Below are positions 13,121-21,459 of a stretch of 64,000 nt of DNA, in pieces (within the stretch, counting starts at the first letter, position 1; each line of letters opens with the position of its first letter). The stretch is from Hirsutella rhossiliensis. Lineage: Eukaryota; Ascomycota; Sordariomycetes; Hypocreales; Ophiocordycipitaceae. The notes below the pieces were generated by a model. It made no database searches, was not told the DNA's origin, and worked only from the letters and a program-made list of their open reading frames with translations. The stretch is from NCBI RefSeq assembly GCF_020360975.1, contig NW_025408668.1, forward strand, positions 6,200,001 through 6,264,000. Reading direction: 5' to 3'. The translations under genes and the position numbers were made by a program.

Positions 13121-13499
13121 GCCGGCCCGGATAATATTATTCTCTATACTATACTTACCCTTATTATCTACGACTAAGGTTACTAGCTATACGCCCCTCT
13201 CCCTTTTTTATTTTAATACGCCTCCTTACTTACTACCCTACTAACTTTACCCCTTAGTATCCTACCGCGCTCCTTAGCCTTTAGCGGCTAGTTCTTATTT
13301 ACGCCTCTTATTATCTCCTTTTATAGCGTTATAGCTAGGCCTAGCCTCGACCTCTTATATTAAGACTTCCTACTTAGTCTTAGGCCGAACTAGCTCTACT
13401 ACTATATCTTTATCTAGCTTATAACTTATATTACCCCTAGCCTACTAAATAGGATTCTATTTAAGGGCTACTACCTATTTAAGGTCTTTATTATCTTTC

Positions 13500-14250
13500 T
13501 TATTTACGTTAGCCCTTAGGCTATACTATATAAGAAAATCGTTAAAAAGTTTAACTCTTCCTTCCTATTTAGCGTCCCCTTTACTTATACTAAAAAGGTC
13601 GTTAGCTTTCCTAACTACTATATTATACTCTCCCCCTTAAGCTTAGAGCGCGATTATATCTTTATTATTATCTTAGATAGCTAGACCTTTATTAATAGGC
13701 CCTTAGCTACTACCGCCGCCTTAACTTCCCCCCTCGCTATACCCCTTAAGCGCTAGACCCTATCCGCCTCCTTTACTTTCGATTCTATCTACGCCGCCTT
13801 ATACTCCGTTACCGCGCTAGCCTTAGCTATATCGGCCCCCCTTTCCTCGGCCTTAGCCCCGACCGCCCTTAACCCTATTACGCTACCGCTTAAGCGCTCT
13901 TACCTAGCCCTTACCGATATACTTATAAAGAGGGCGCGCTTACTATAGTAGTAGTATTCGCCGCCTTCTTTATCTTCGGATACTATTAGCCCCGCTGCCC
14001 CCTCCTCTTATCCCCCGCTAGCTGCTTTTTTATCTTAACTAAATAGTATCTTACCTACTCCTGCTCCGGCCCCCTTAGCTTCCCTTCTTAACTTTATTAT
14101 CGCGAGTACCTTTAACCCGCCCGCTTACTCTCTCCGCTATTATATATAGAAATAAGCTACCTACTATAAACTAATCGCTCTCTTATACCTCCTACCTTTA
14201 TTAAAATAGAATAAGATATTATTCTTAACGTAGCTTATCGCTATAAAATT
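13500..14250 (+). pseudogene. Unrecognised RIP-mutated frame, family X copy b
   Basis: A forward frame of about 250 codons has RIP-type stops only, running against the direction of the Helitron Rep/helicase gene. It resembles the frame at 2,459-3,130, sharing the Asp-Tyr-Ile-Phe-Ile-Ile-Ile-Leu-Asp-Ser-stop-Thr-Phe block, here at about 13,650-13,690. Its second half is Ala/Pro/Ser/Leu-rich and low in complexity. Copy 2 of the Helitron lacks the part matching about 13,125-13,955 but keeps the following part (48,720 onward). Either copy 2 lost it or copy 1 gained it. A second forward frame overlaps the upstream part (about 13,060-13,500), so I am not certain where the protein begins. Function unknown. 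Confidence 0.4.
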
Positions 14251-15822
14251 ACTATTACTTTATATATTACTATGTTTCTCCCTTTATTAAAGGATAGTTT
14301 TAGCTTACGAACCTATTTCTTATAATACTACCTACCTTTAGACGTTCTCTATAACCTCGTTAATATCTTATATATTACGCCTTATCCTTTCTCTTTCCCT
14401 TCCTTCTTATTCCCTTCTCTCTCCTTACTAGCTTACCGCTATACCTCTTAGTTATATTTAGCGGTAATAAGGGGCCTATAATTACGCTTTATAAAAAGGC
14501 GTCTTTATTATCTTATATTCCGTTCCTTAGTTATATAAGTTATAAAGATAAGGGTCGCCGAAGTTAGCGGTTAGTTTTATAAAGGCCGTTATAGTATATA
14601 AGGCTAGCCTTAAGGCCGCCCTAATAACGTTACTTACTTCCCCTTACTAGCTCCCTAGCTTACCTTTAGCTTATATCCCTTCTTATATACCTTTTAGTCC
14701 TCCTTTTAGTATTACCTACTATAATACGCGATTACTAAGTATTAGCTATACCTCCTCGCCCCCGCTATCTCTCTATAACCTTAGTAGACCTTCCTTTTTA
14801 TACTATATATATCCTACCCTTATATTTACTTTATACTTATACTTCTATCTACTTACCCTACCTTTACTATTATATCTTATATTTCCTACCTTACCTTTAT
14901 TTTATATCTTTCTTAGTATTAAGGGCTAATATATACTTAGTATAGTAGTATAGGGCCGAATAATTATTTATTTAAAGCTAAGAAGAAAGAAGGAAAACTC
15001 TATCTTAGTTATAACGGTTATCTATCTTCCTTAGTCCTTAGCTCGACCTATATTTAAGTACTATTCGGCCTAAGTTTAAGTCGAGCTCTACCTATATATA
15101 GGTCTACTTTAGCCTAACTTTAGTATAGTCGCTATAGTATAACCTTAGCCTTTTATAGGCATAGCCTATAATACTTAGCTATAAAATAACGATATAACTA
15201 TAAGTATAAACAGCCTCTTTATATATAGGTATAATATCGGGCTCTATAAAATATCCTTTATAACTTCGCTATAACTCTTATAGCGCGCCCTTACTACCTT
15301 TTAATATACCGCTTTATACTCCTATAAGATCGGCCTTATCTACTATAGGAATAGTACGCTAGCTTCGTTATTTAGCCTCGCTTAGCCTACCTATGTTACG
15401 AGCGTCTTTAAGATACTATACTTATACTTAAGCTCTATAGCCCTAAATTTATACTAGAACTTTATAGAAACGTTATAAGTAGCTATACTATAGTTATTTT
15501 CCTAACTACTCGATTAGTAGCTAAGGTAGACGCTTCTACTCTCCTATTTATACCTTAGTGCCTTTCTTATACTCCCTTCCTCTCTCTTACCCTATAACCG
15601 TTATTATCGCTATAATTGCCTTCTTACTTTTTCTCCCTCTTCCCGCTATAAGATGGTACCTAAATAGCCGATTTATTTACCTACCTTCTTATATATATTA
15701 GTTCCTAGCGCTACCGCTTACTTACGTTCTTTACTCTCGCCCTCTATCTTCGTCTTATTTATCTTAACCTTAGTCTTCGTTCCTTAAGGCTTTTTACGTA
15801 ACCTATAAGGGGTTGCCTTACC
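14251..15822. other. Outer (5') part of Helitron copy 1, no gene seen
   Basis: It matches about 49,000-50,515 in copy 2, and its last 200 bases also match the inverted segment at 50,690-50,970. Similarity among the three ends stops at a block like GGGGTTGCCTTACC (about 15,810-15,822 here), which gives the approximate outer boundary. No frame is readable. Confidence 0.5.
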
Positions 15823-15827
15823 TATTC

Positions 15828-15994
15828 CTCGTTCCTTAAGGCACTAACGTTCCTTAAGGCATAGCGGGGTTTTTTTCTTTCCTTTTTCCCTCGGGGGGAA
15901 CTAAAAGAACCCTTTTATTACTAACGTTCCTTAAGGCACTAAAAGAACCTTTTCATTACTAACGTTCCTTAAGGCACTAACGTTCCTTAAGGCA
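15828..15994 (-). repeat. Left array of the 18-bp-type repeat, RIP-mutated
   Basis: The core CGTTCCTTAAGGCACTAA recurs at about 15,829, 15,847, 15,924, 15,962 and 15,980, with a single unit also near 15,777. Between the cores lies a longer unit with a T-run and a G-run. The array is the reverse complement of the one at 20,747-20,970. The differences are CA-to-TA type (CTCAAGG there, CTTAAGG here), so this array was hit by RIP and the other was not. Confidence 0.85.
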
Positions 15995-16014
15995 TTTAAA
16001 GGTTTTTATAGTAG

Positions 16015-16330
16015 TTGCGGCACTAGGTAACCGGCAATTCCGTCCCGCAGTAGCTTACATTGCGTGACGGCCGGTTAGGGGCGAAACGTAGAGGCCTTAG
16101 GAGCGCGCGCTAACGTGTTATGCAGTATAACGTGTTAAGAAAAGCAAGGCGAAGGTAAGAAGGGATAGGTAGAAGAGCCGATATAATAGATCGGATAAGT
16201 AGAATCCGATCCCGAGCTATAGGCTTTTCCCTATCCTTCTTATTATACGTACCTACCTATATATTATTACCTATAACTATTGCGATTAAACTTACTTTTA
16301 TTCTATTCTATCTAATAGCTCTTAATATAT
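16015..16330 (-). repeat. LTR of a copia-type element, lightly RIP-mutated
   Basis: Positions 16,015-16,280 match the reverse complement of 3,900-4,165. Here CpA and TpG are still fairly common up to about 16,145, so this copy escaped much of the mutation and is the better guide to the original LTR. It lies downstream of the minus-strand RNase H remnant at 16,480-16,815, as expected for a 3' LTR. A TA microsatellite sits at about 16,326-16,341. The outer ends are not fixed by a target-site duplication. Confidence 0.6.
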
Positions 16331-16479
16331 ATATATATATAGCGGCACGTCCGTGCTACTATCTAGTAACTTACTACTTATAGGTGCTGCCTAAATATAT
16401 CTTAGTCTATATCTTAATACTCCCTTAAAGCTATTAGACTTTAACTAATATAATAGCAACGCTATTTATAGCGTATAGG

Positions 16480-16815
16480 TCTAATTCTAATCCTCCTCCT
16501 ATTCCTCTTAAAAGCCTCCCTAGGCAGAGGCTTAGTTATCCTATCTACTAGTATATTCTCCCTTAGAACCTAGTAGACTTAGATTCTCCCTTCCTTAACC
16601 TTATTAACGACGTAATAAAATACTATATTAATATACGTAATTTTCGACGTATTCGATACTCCTTAGGTTAGCTATATAGCTCCCTTATTATCTCTAAGTA
16701 GTAGTGGCACTATTTGCTCCCCCTTTCCTTCTAGTTCTGCAAGTAGTCGACGTCCCTAGAGGGCAGCTTTTATAGCCTCCCCCATCCCAACATACTCTGC
16801 TTCTGTCGAAAAGTC
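16480..16815 (-). pseudogene. Ty1/copia RNase H C-terminal remnant
   Basis: The minus strand reads as the end of a copia polyprotein. It has Ala-Glu-Tyr-Val-Gly-Met-Gly-Glu-Ala near 16,790, then Arg-Asp-Asn-Lys-Gly-Ala, then the block with Lys-Ile-Thr-x-Ile-Asn-Ile-x-Phe-x-Tyr-Val (the usual Lys-His-Ile-Asp-x-x-x-H region). It ends with Asp-Arg-Ile-Thr-Lys-Pro-Leu-Pro, the usual end of the domain. In-frame TAG codons replace CAG or TGG. Nothing upstream of this domain remains: the remnant stops at about 16,815, where composition changes to that of the island. It is a 5'-truncated copy lying against the gene island. Confidence 0.82.
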
Positions 16816-17840
16816 GGACGAGGCTCAAACCTGACCTTGTCCTAGTCGTCTATGCACTTGCAGATGATCCGCTCAACTGAAACACCCGCCGCGTTTCTGC
16901 AATTAGAAGATCGGACATGACTACCGCCCCCTCAATATTCATGTTTATCATCCCAACTCACCCGTTAACATGCAGACTAGCCATCCTAACTCAAATCCCG
17001 CCTTTATCTTGACCCACTGTCGGCCGTTCTAGATTCGCAAATCATGAACGCCGACTCGTGGCCGTGGTGAGTCAACCAGAACTCGCACTGTACGGACGGA
17101 TCCTCGCCCGCCACTCTGTCATCCCCGATCGACCAGCCCATGCTAAACATGAGGCTCTGGCCCTGGAGCTGATCGAGCTCCTCCCCACGAGTCCCACTTG
17201 GGCAACACATCATGTCGACTCGCACCAGCTTCCCCGATTACCTGAGCCGGCAAAAGTACTCGACAGAGTAGTTAGCATTAAATGACTACTCGTGCCCGCC
17301 CCCACTTTAAAGTGGTAGTAAGTACTTGAAAAGCGGTGGATTGTTAAGCGGTCCCTATTACAGTACCAAGCCATCGGTTTACCGGTACTTCAAACATACC
17401 ACCGTTTTAAGTGACGGTAATATTTCATCTCCTCAACCTCGCTGAGGCCTGACTAAGTGCAATGCATCTAGGCAGGACTAACTTCGGCCGCATTAGATTG
17501 AATGACGCTAGATTTTTTTTTCTGGGAGTTCTAGCAGGACCAGTTTGGTCAGATTTTATACAGGAACTTTCCCCGTCATTGTACCGGCTTTCGACCTATG
17601 AATTCCACGTCGTCCCCCGCAACATATCGCCTAGATCTTCAATGAACTCTGCGGCCGCTTGCTATTCGTATCGTCACATTTCCCTCAATCCATTTATGTT
17701 TCTCGGTATATTAAAGACTCAAAACCACGTATAACCGGAGTTCAGAGCCCGATCGACTCAACACCCGAATCTCGACAGTCGGGAATAAGCCCATGACTGT
17801 CCCCTGAACTCCCAAGACAACATCAAAGCGTCATCCTACC
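16816..17840. other. Left half of the unmutated island, upstream region of the toxin-family gene
   Basis: Base composition is ordinary here, with frequent CpA and TpG. Short open frames exist at 17,058-17,285 and 17,462-17,734, both forward. Neither has a recognisable domain, and the first needs a non-ATG start, so I do not call them genes. The last 300 bases are the likely promoter and 5' leader of the gene starting at 17,841. A GTATAAC block at about 17,728 is the only TATA-like sequence I noticed, and it is weak evidence. Confidence 0.45.
17302..17415. repeat. Palindromic small repeat remnant
   Basis: CCACTTTAAAGTGG at 17,302-17,315 is a perfect 14-base palindrome. Just inside it, ACTTGAAAAGCGGTGG (about 17,325-17,340) is inverted as CCACCGTTTTAAGT at about 17,400-17,413, giving an imperfect hairpin of about 110 bases. 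This may be a decayed miniature inverted-repeat element, or chance in a short upstream region. No target-site duplication is clear. Confidence 0.35.
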
Positions 17841-19055
17841 ATGAAGGGCCTCTGGCTGCCGACATTATGGGCTCTCCTTGTGCTGGTCCTGGGCTTTGGC
17901 CAAAGCCTGCCCTCGGCTGAGGTCATTCACAGCATGGGCAAACGTGGCGTGGCAGTAAGCAAACCGGCACCTGATCCCGAACAACCAACGACCGTCTGGC
18001 GTGGTGAAAAGTTTCGGACTCCTCAGGAGGTTGAAGCCGCTGGCGGCATGTTCTCTCGAGGCCTTGAAAAACAGCGAAGAGGTGAAACCCTTACGAAAGA
18101 AGAAATTGGGAGTGGCAGCAGCTTGTATGAGCATGCCAAGGGCAACAGAATAGCAAACTCGCAATATGTGTCGACGGCTTCAGATCCGGCCCTGGGGCTG
18201 CGGTTCGGTCGCGGTGGGGATCAAAACGGCGAGTCAAACGGATACCTCTATCGCATACACGCCGATACAAAAGCCATCGACGTGGATGCGTCCCTTGGGC
18301 GGTACAGCCCCTACAAAGGCCAAACAGAGAATGCATTCATAGGGGGCATCCCATTCGACCAAATCGAAGGCTGGTACGAATTGAAGGGGATCAAAGACAC
18401 AGACGTACTCGAAACGATTAAGCGAGGAGAGTCTCCGGGGCGTGTAGAATTCATTAAGAACCCCAAGTTTAACGAAGAAAAGTATCGCAATCAGAAAGGA
18501 AGCGGAGCACAGCCTCAGATCGCCGGGTTTCCTGAGACCTCTGACGCATGGAAGGAAAAGCCGTGGAACCAATACAAGGACCAGAAAGTGTTAGATAATC
18601 TGGGCAATTTCTATTGGAACAAGGTATGTGGAGGCACAAGCTGCAACAAAGACTTCCAGCCTCTCGTTTCTCAGCCGCTGCCCGAACCAGATGCAGGCAA
18701 AGATGGGTCGTCGGGTCCAAATGAGAATGGGGAGCCGCTGTGCAAGCGCAGCAATGGATGCAGAAATGGTGCAGAACCGGCCAACAATAACCAAGAGGCC
18801 AACAAGAACAACGGCGAAAAGACAACGGGACCCCCGGCCGACAACAAACCCCCAGCCAACAACAAACCGCAGCCGCAGCCCGATATAAACCAACAGGGGA
18901 ATACCGGAAAGCCCGGTCCCGAGCCAGATTCCGAACTGGTCAAGAACCGTCCGCAAAAAGCTCTGAAGACTTTTGGTTTTATTCCTGGCTTTACGTTCGG
19001 CCTTCTTACGGCAATTGTTACTTGTGAAGCACATGAAAAAATGGCAAGTTTCTAA
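17841..19055 (+). CDS. Secreted ADP-ribosyltransferase, heat-labile-enterotoxin A-chain family
   Basis: The product is 404 residues. Residues 1-26 form a signal peptide (charged Lys2, a Leu/Val core, cut near Ala26), and Lys34-Arg35 is a possible Kex2 site. The ADP-ribosyltransferase domain covers about 50-185: the NAD-binding Arg54 in Val-Trp-Arg-Gly, the strand block Tyr109-Val-Ser-Thr-Ala113, and a Gly-Gly-Ile-Pro/Gly-Trp-Tyr block at 168-179 preceded by the catalytic-loop Glu163. The residue two before Glu163 is Gln161, whereas the arginine-specific enterotoxins have Glu there. Residues 290-370 are a low-complexity Asn/Pro/Lys linker, with Cys258 and Cys263 before it. Such proteins modify host proteins using NAD and are common in insect-pathogenic Hypocreales (family knowledge). 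The ATG has a good context (TACCATG). The frame closes at 19,055, but coding-like sequence continues downstream in another frame. Confidence 0.85.
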   Translation: MKGLWLPTLWALLVLVLGFGQSLPSAEVIHSMGKRGVAVSKPAPDPEQPTTVWRGEKFRTPQEVEAAGGMFSRGLEKQRRGETLTKEEIGSGSSLYEHAKGNRIANSQYVSTASDPALGLRFGRGGDQNGESNGYLYRIHADTKAIDVDASLGRYSPYKGQTENAFIGGIPFDQIEGWYELKGIKDTDVLETIKRGESPGRVEFIKNPKFNEEKYRNQKGSGAQPQIAGFPETSDAWKEKPWNQYKDQKVLDNLGNFYWNKVCGGTSCNKDFQPLVSQPLPEPDAGKDGSSGPNENGEPLCKRSNGCRNGAEPANNNQEANKNNGEKTTGPPADNKPPANNKPQPQPDINQQGNTGKPGPEPDSELVKNRPQKALKTFGFIPGFTFGLLTAIVTCEAHEKMASF

Positions 19056-19627
19056 CCGTGACTAATGACAAATTTAACATCGGCGGTATGCTAATCGGCT
19101 TTGAGCGGAACCAGCAAGAGCAGGTGCATCCAGTGGCGCCGCCGCAGGACCTTACCCTTTGGGAGAGAATCAAAAAAATCCCTGAAACTCTACTCTCAAT
19201 CGGGCCGACTTTCATGAAGCTATTTAGCGAGGAAAACTGGGTGGCTTTTAAGAAGTCTGGTGCCGACTTGCTAAAAGAGCTAGGGGGAATTCCAGAGGCG
19301 GTGAAAAGCGCTATACACGACCTCACAAATGCGGAAAATCTCGAGGCTTTGAGAAGTCTGTTCGAGACCTCGGAAAGGGTTAAGCGTTCCGGGGCGGTGG
19401 TAAGCGGTGTACATGACGTCGCAAACCCGGAAGATGACGCTTTGCGAGGTCTCTTGGCGACCTCGCAAAAGCGGTAGGTGAAATTCCGGCTTCTTTGGAA
19501 GGGGGTTTTGACGACCTCAAAAAAGCCCCAACCGACATCGCAGCAGCATTTCAGAAGCTGCCTGGACAGCTGGCGAAAGCTGCTGCAGATTTCATGACTG
19601 AGTACAATAAGTTTGTAAGTTACCCAT
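19037..19627 (+). pseudogene. Broken or spliced 3' extension of the toxin-family gene
   Basis: Immediately after the 404-residue frame, coding-like sequence continues in a different frame (open 19,037-19,477, no ATG at its head). It predicts amphipathic helices with the repeated theme Leu-x-x-x-Pro-x-x-x-x-x, Leu-Leu-Lys-Glu-Leu and Ile-Pro-Glu-Ala-Val-Lys. From about 19,450 to a TGA at 19,625-19,627 the same helical style continues in a third frame (Asp-Leu-Ala-Lys-Ala-Val-Gly-Glu-Ile-Pro). A short piece near 19,340-19,360 also reads better in that third frame. Either several small indels have broken the C-terminal region, or short introns separate the pieces: GTAAGC at about 19,400 and GTAGGT near 19,473 are candidate donors. 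Long helical C-terminal extensions are known in fungal members of this family. The breaks suggest pseudogenisation, but splicing is not excluded. Confidence 0.5.
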
Positions 19628-20746
19628 GACCGACGAGTCTGACTGCCAGTGACACTGCTGATAAACCTGTCAAATCTAGTTACCAGTAAGTTCTCACCAT
19701 TACTAAACGAGTCTAATTGCCGACGGCATGCTGATACGGCTGGCAACTCTAGCCTGGTTCCAACCAGAGAAAAATTGCCGACTCTATTTTCCTAAGTTTG
19801 CCGCCAGCCATTCCACTGACTCAGTTCGCGAAGCTTTCAGTAGCTGGGGAAGAGTTGGGTCCAGTGTTATACGGCGAATTCGCCAAAAGTTACGGCAAGT
19901 GTGGATCCACGCTCGGAAATATGAACAGTTCATCCATATGATTCGGCGGGCCCACAAGCATGGACCTGTTACTCGTGCCCGGCCTCGACGTCGATTTGGC
20001 CCGAACCCGACGGGCTTCCACGCACTAGATAACGTCGTGTCGCATCGAGCGGACCTTGTTTGGAAGGAGGATACTTGGTTCCTGTGTATGCAGATATCGG
20101 GGTCCCTCCTGACAGCTATTTAAGCTGGGATAGATAGGCCTGCGAGGCGGATCGGTCGTCGGCGTGTCTCCTGGTGACGAAGCTGAAATGGCCCATACCG
20201 GTAGCTGAACAGCCGGGCGGCCCATGCCACGGGGGAGGCGGTGTGATCAATGGTCATGAATGGGGTTGTCTGATGAGGCGAGGGGGCACCAGGGTGAAGC
20301 AAGTAAGATGGACGAGAGGCAAGCGAGCAAGCAAGCAGGTCAAGGTATGCGTCAGTCGTCGCTTACTAGGAAACGGAATGCTTCATGCCTCGATATGCCG
20401 CGGACATCAGCGCGGGGGCGGGTGTCACGAAAAATCGAGCCACCTGTTGTTCAGGTGACATGTTCAATTGAACATGAAGTCCGCTTCGCGACAGCGGGAG
20501 GGGGGAAAGAAGTTCAGTGACGAGAGGGTAAGAGGGAGGGCCGGTAGAAGAAGGGCAACGAGCGGGTGGACTGTGCGACGGCCGAAGATGAGCGTCTGCC
20601 CGGCAGCGGGAGAGGAGGGCAGAGGGCTGGGATGTCCTCAGCTCGGACGGGCCTCGAGAGCCCACTGACCTCGGCACGGGCAGCAGCGCGCTCGCGCCAG
20701 CGGGCGAGGGCGGCCTGTCCATCATTCAGACGGGAATCAAGTTGAA
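19628..20746. other. Right half of the unmutated island, no supported gene
   Basis: Composition is normal and becomes GC-rich toward 20,700. A forward frame at 19,728-20,123 (131 codons, Arg-rich, no domain) and several shorter overlapping frames on both strands are present. None shows codon regularity or a family motif, so I leave them uncalled. The area around 19,700-19,745 weakly resembles 19,060-19,110, which might mark a decayed repeat of the toxin 3' region. Confidence 0.4.
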
Positions 20747-20970
20747 TGCCTTGAGGAACGTTAGTGCCTTGAGGAACGAGGAACGAGTGACGAAAGGATT
20801 TGCCTTGCCTTGAGGAACGTTAGTGACGAAAAGGTTCTTCTGGTTCCTCCCCGGGGAGAAAGGAAAGAAAAAAAACCCGCCATGCCTTGAGGAACGTTAG
20901 TGCCTTGAGGAACGTTAGTGACGAAAAGGTTCTTCTGGTTCCTCCCCGGGGAGAAAGAAAAAAAAACGCC
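20747..20970 (+). repeat. Right array of the 18-bp-type repeat, unmutated
   Basis: TGCCTTGAGGAACGTTAG-type units occur at about 20,747, 20,765, 20,806, 20,883 and 20,901. A longer unit (core, GTGACGAAAAGGTTCTTCTG, CCTCCCCGGGGAG, an A-run) is present twice, at about 20,806-20,882 and 20,901-20,970. CpA and TpG sites are intact. The reverse complement of this array lies at 15,828-15,994 in RIP-mutated form, so the two arrays flank the island and the copia remnant as an inverted pair about 4.75 kb apart. Confidence 0.88.
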
Positions 20971-21459
20971 GCTATTAATTTCCCTCCCCCTAAATGCCGC
21001 CCTCTAATTCGTCGGCTGCCGTCTTTTAATTCGTCGGCTTGCTCTCTGTAGATTGGTTTTAAAATATAACCTTATCGCCCTCGTCGCCGCCCCTTTTTGC
21101 CCTCTTTCCTTAAAGCCCGTCTTCTTTCCTAGCCCTTTCTTTTAAGCTCGCCCTAGAATACGCCCTTTTCCTCTTTGCCCCCCTCCTAGCCCTTAACCTA
21201 TGCTCTTTTTACGTCGGTAGCTACGGCAAGCCCGCTAGCCTAGAGCCGGCTAGCCTATAAAGTCTAAATCTCTGCCTTTACGGTCCGTTAATATTAGACA
21301 CGCACCCGTTAATATCTATTAACTACCTTAAGATTATTACTCTTATTTCTATCTATCTATATTATACCTTCCTATACTTTTACTTTCTCCGCCCCTTAAT
21401 TATATACTAGGGTAGTCGTCCTAAGGGCAGGATCTCCTCCGCTATAAGCGAGACGCCTA
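20971..21459. other. Transition from unmutated to RIP-mutated sequence
   Basis: TpG and CpA persist for about the first 80 bases (two TCGTCGGCT repeats near 21,010 and 21,035), then disappear. The stretch has no counterpart left of Helitron copy 1 and holds no visible gene. Confidence 0.45.

Larger units (their letters stand above)
4755..15822 (-). mobile_element. Helitron copy 1 (about 11 kb, RIP-inactivated)
   Basis: This stretch is repeated in the same orientation at 21,460-50,515, where it is interrupted by younger insertions. The minus strand carries, in order from right to left, a conserved N-terminal region, a Rep domain with an HUH site, and a Pif1-like helicase with a Walker A site, which is the Helitron arrangement. 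Transcription would run right to left, so the 5' end is near 15.8 kb and the 3' end near 4.75 kb. I could not fix the TC start, the CTRR end or the terminal hairpin because RIP has altered the ends. Beyond the Rep/helicase gene, about 5 kb of extra sequence holds a repeat block (10.83-11.6 kb) and an unrecognised forward frame (13.5-14.25 kb). Confidence 0.75.

Noticed and set aside
17058..17734. Two short forward genes before the toxin-family gene
   Set aside because: No domain or conserved motif, and the first has no ATG; more likely chance frames in the upstream region.
17865..18943. Several minus-strand and out-of-frame frames over the toxin-family gene
   Set aside because: They are shadows of the forward frame, which has a signal peptide and catalytic motifs.
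19728..20123. 131-codon forward gene after the toxin-family gene
   Set aside because: Arg-rich with no motif and overlapped by frames on both strands; a decayed repeat of the toxin 3' region is possible but similarity is weak.
20747..20970. CRISPR-like array
   Set aside because: Units are near-contiguous with no variable spacers of constant length, and the genome is fungal; it is a tandem satellite.
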